64,000 bases of DNA from Schaalia sp. Marseille-Q2122 (GTDB lineage: Bacteria; Actinomycetota; Actinomycetes; Actinomycetales; Actinomycetaceae). The stretch covers positions 124,001 through 188,000 of the forward strand of contig NZ_CAHJXR010000004.1 of assembly GCF_903645355.1 (NCBI RefSeq), written 5' to 3'. A program made the translations under genes and the position numbers. Under the pieces are notes generated by a model. That model saw only the letters and a program-made list of their open reading frames with translations, did no database searches and had not been told where the DNA came from. Shown here piece by piece: positions 62,763 through 64,000 of this stretch; the first letter of the stretch is position 1, and every line of letters begins with the position of its first letter.

Positions 62763-63554
62763 ATGCCACACTCTTCTCGTCCTTCAGGTTCTTCGCAGGG
62801 GGAGCGTCCTCGTCGGGGCGTTGCACCTTCTGGAAGTGGAGCGTCCGCCTCTGCGGGTGGGCGTGGTCGGCCTCGTCAGGCGTCCTTGGCGGGCTCACCG
62901 TCGGGGGTTCGTCGGCAGGCGGGTCGTAGGAAGGGGCGTGCGAACCTGTGGCCGCGCCGCATTATTACGGGCACGGGCTTGCTTCTTGTTGTCGGCCTTA
63001 TCCTCTGGGCGCTGTTCAACGCGGTGGCGTGGGTGTTTTCTGATTCTGACGAGGCCGTGGCGCAAAGCGGTGCGCAGTCCGGTGCCGTTGAGGACAGTGA
63101 CTCGCCGCGGATGACCGCTGATGGGGTGCTCTACCCCAATGATGCGGTGCGTATCCCGGAGTGTACGCCTGACATGCTGGCACTCAATTCCACCACCGGG
63201 AGTATCCATGTCGGTCAGGCCCTCACTGCCTCCGTTGAGGTGTCGACGCAGGCGAACACGGCGTGCTCAACGGATGCGGGAATGTTTGGGCTGATGATTA
63301 CCAGCGGTGATGAGATCTATTACGATTCACGCCAGTGTGAGGCCGACGGGCTTGGCTCTCCTTTGTTGCTCTCTCCTACAGCCTCTTGGTCAGGAGAATT
63401 GAAGTGGGATGGGCGCCGCTATGCGGGCTGTTCACCCATCGACAGTGATGGTGATGGTGCGACGGATCTCGCCCAGCCGGGTACCTATAAGGTGCGCGTC
63501 ATGTACGGGGACCACAACACCAGCAGCGAGCACATCATCGAAGTCGGGCCGTAA
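62763..63554 (+). CDS. Membrane-anchored protein of unknown function
   Basis: 263 residues from ATG 62763, no clear ribosome-binding site. A basic Ser/Gly/Arg-rich cytoplasmic part (~1-62), one membrane helix (I-I-T-G-T-G-L-L-L-V-V-G-L-I-L-W-A-L-F, ~68-90) and an external beta-rich ~150-residue domain with four Cys (two likely disulfides: C-T-P, C-S-T, Q-C-E, G-C-S). Probably in the fol transcription unit. Family not recognised. Confidence 0.75.
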   Translation: MPHSSRPSGSSQGERPRRGVAPSGSGASASAGGRGRPRQASLAGSPSGVRRQAGRRKGRANLWPRRIITGTGLLLVVGLILWALFNAVAWVFSDSDEAVAQSGAQSGAVEDSDSPRMTADGVLYPNDAVRIPECTPDMLALNSTTGSIHVGQALTASVEVSTQANTACSTDAGMFGLMITSGDEIYYDSRQCEADGLGSPLLLSPTASWSGELKWDGRRYAGCSPIDSDGDGATDLAQPGTYKVRVMYGDHNTSSEHIIEVGP

Positions 63555-63666
63555 TACGTCGCTTGATTCCATATGGGATGGAATCCATCAAGGGCCGGCG
63601 GCACGCAGTGCTCGCGGCGCGGATGGGCATATGAGCCGCGCGAAGCACGGGCTCATGGGCACGAGC

Positions 63667-63822
63667 GCTGCGTGCCGCTGGCCCGTGGCGGATTGGGGCA
63701 GGGGTGCTGCGTGCCGCTGGCCCGTGGCGGATTGGGGCAGGGGTGCTGCGTGCTGCCGACCCGTGGCGGATTGGGGCAGGGGTGCTGCGCGCTGCTGGCC
63801 TGCGGCAGATTGTGGCGCGAGT
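63667..63822. repeat. 39-bp tandem repeat, about four copies
   Basis: Units start at 63667, 63706, 63745 and 63784 (GCTGCGTGCCGCTGGCCCGT core); the first two are identical, the fourth degenerate. The rest of 63555-63845 has no gene. The period is a multiple of three, so both strands are open, without a start signal. Confidence 0.9.
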
Positions 63823-63845
63823 AAAGCGAGCGGAAAGGACGCGTT

Positions 63846-64000
63846 TTACCAGCCGACGATGCCTGAGTCTGCCATCTCCTGCTGGCGCAGTAGGCTGTCG
63901 CGAATGAGCTTGGCACGGTAGGGGCCAATCGCTTCAATCTCTTGAAGCTCCTCAACGGTGGCTTCACGCAGGTCAGACAGTGAATTCCAGTGCTGGGCAA
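63846..64000 (-). CDS. disA: C-terminus of a HhH protein, probably DisA (5' part outside window)
   Basis: The minus strand reads A-Q-H-W-N-S-L-S-D-L-R-E-A-T-V-E-E-L ... I-G-P-Y-R-A-K-L-I-R-D-S-L-L-R, then a stop at 63846. The helix-hairpin-helix I-E-x-I-G-P-x-R-A at the very end, after L-R-E-A-T-V-E-E-L-Q, is the usual C-terminus of DisA, the diadenylate cyclase that scans DNA. Other HhH proteins are possible since only ~51 residues are visible. Confidence 0.6.
   Translation of the reverse strand, partial: AQHWNSLSDLREATVEELQEIEAIGPYRAKLIRDSLLRQQEMADSGIVGW

Overview
The window comes from a moderately high-GC Gram-positive actinobacterium, most likely of the family Actinomycetaceae (Actinomyces/Schaalia type). 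The evidence is a fimbrial cluster of tip, shaft and class C sortase with LPxTG signals, surface proteins ending in LASTG signals, actinobacterial marker families (DUF3073, DUF3618, Holin-X, DUF3180, GlpR/SepX-like) and the actinobacterial ppa-dacB-zincin-tilS-hpt-ftsH-folEPBK order. No genome-wide comparison was possible, so genus is an inference.

Layout. 0-12.5 kb: a cell-surface block with a pilus tip adhesin (cut by the left edge), shaft pilin, pilus sortase and a very large wall-anchored GH35 beta-galactosidase. 12.5-13.5 kb: a gene-free kilobase full of tandem repeats, long hairpins and a possible IS end. 13.5-26.4 kb: core genes (DUF3073, DUF3618/Holin-X pair, a degenerate ABC ATPase, a degenerate helicase-nuclease giant, mscL, 5-FCL) followed by a glp-rimJ-glpR cluster that matches the actinobacterial cell-division locus, and tRNA-Ala(CGC).

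26.6-40.2 kb: an accessory island directly downstream of the tRNA gene. It starts with duplicated DNA and a four-copy 23-bp repeat array in front of a DUF4143 ATPase. It carries a tightly overlapped operon of type III Mod, type III Res, a DUF6414 protein, a ClpA/B-type AAA+ ATPase and an 866-residue RloC/PrrC-like ATPase with a zinc-hook CxxC, plus a trailing helical protein. It ends with a broken HTH/recombinase tail, a 22-bp perfect inverted repeat and a second two-copy array of the same 23-bp repeat. The Mod-Res-DUF6414-AAA-RloC-like set is the best candidate here for an undescribed composite anti-phage system: DNA modification and restriction backed by an RNase-type or abortive effector.

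40.2-50 kb: a fibronectin-type-III surface protein under a near-consensus DtxR/IdeR iron box, a divergent lipoprotein beta-propeller, a gene split at a run of eight C, an alpha/beta hydrolase and an NlpC/P60 wall hydrolase. 51-64 kb: ppa, dacB, a zincin without its HExxH, tilS, hpt, ftsH, folE, folP, folB, folK (with a frame break that implies a FolB-FolK fusion and a ~500-residue tail), a DUF3180 gene, an unknown membrane protein, a 39-bp tandem repeat and the C-terminus of a DisA-like gene at the right edge.
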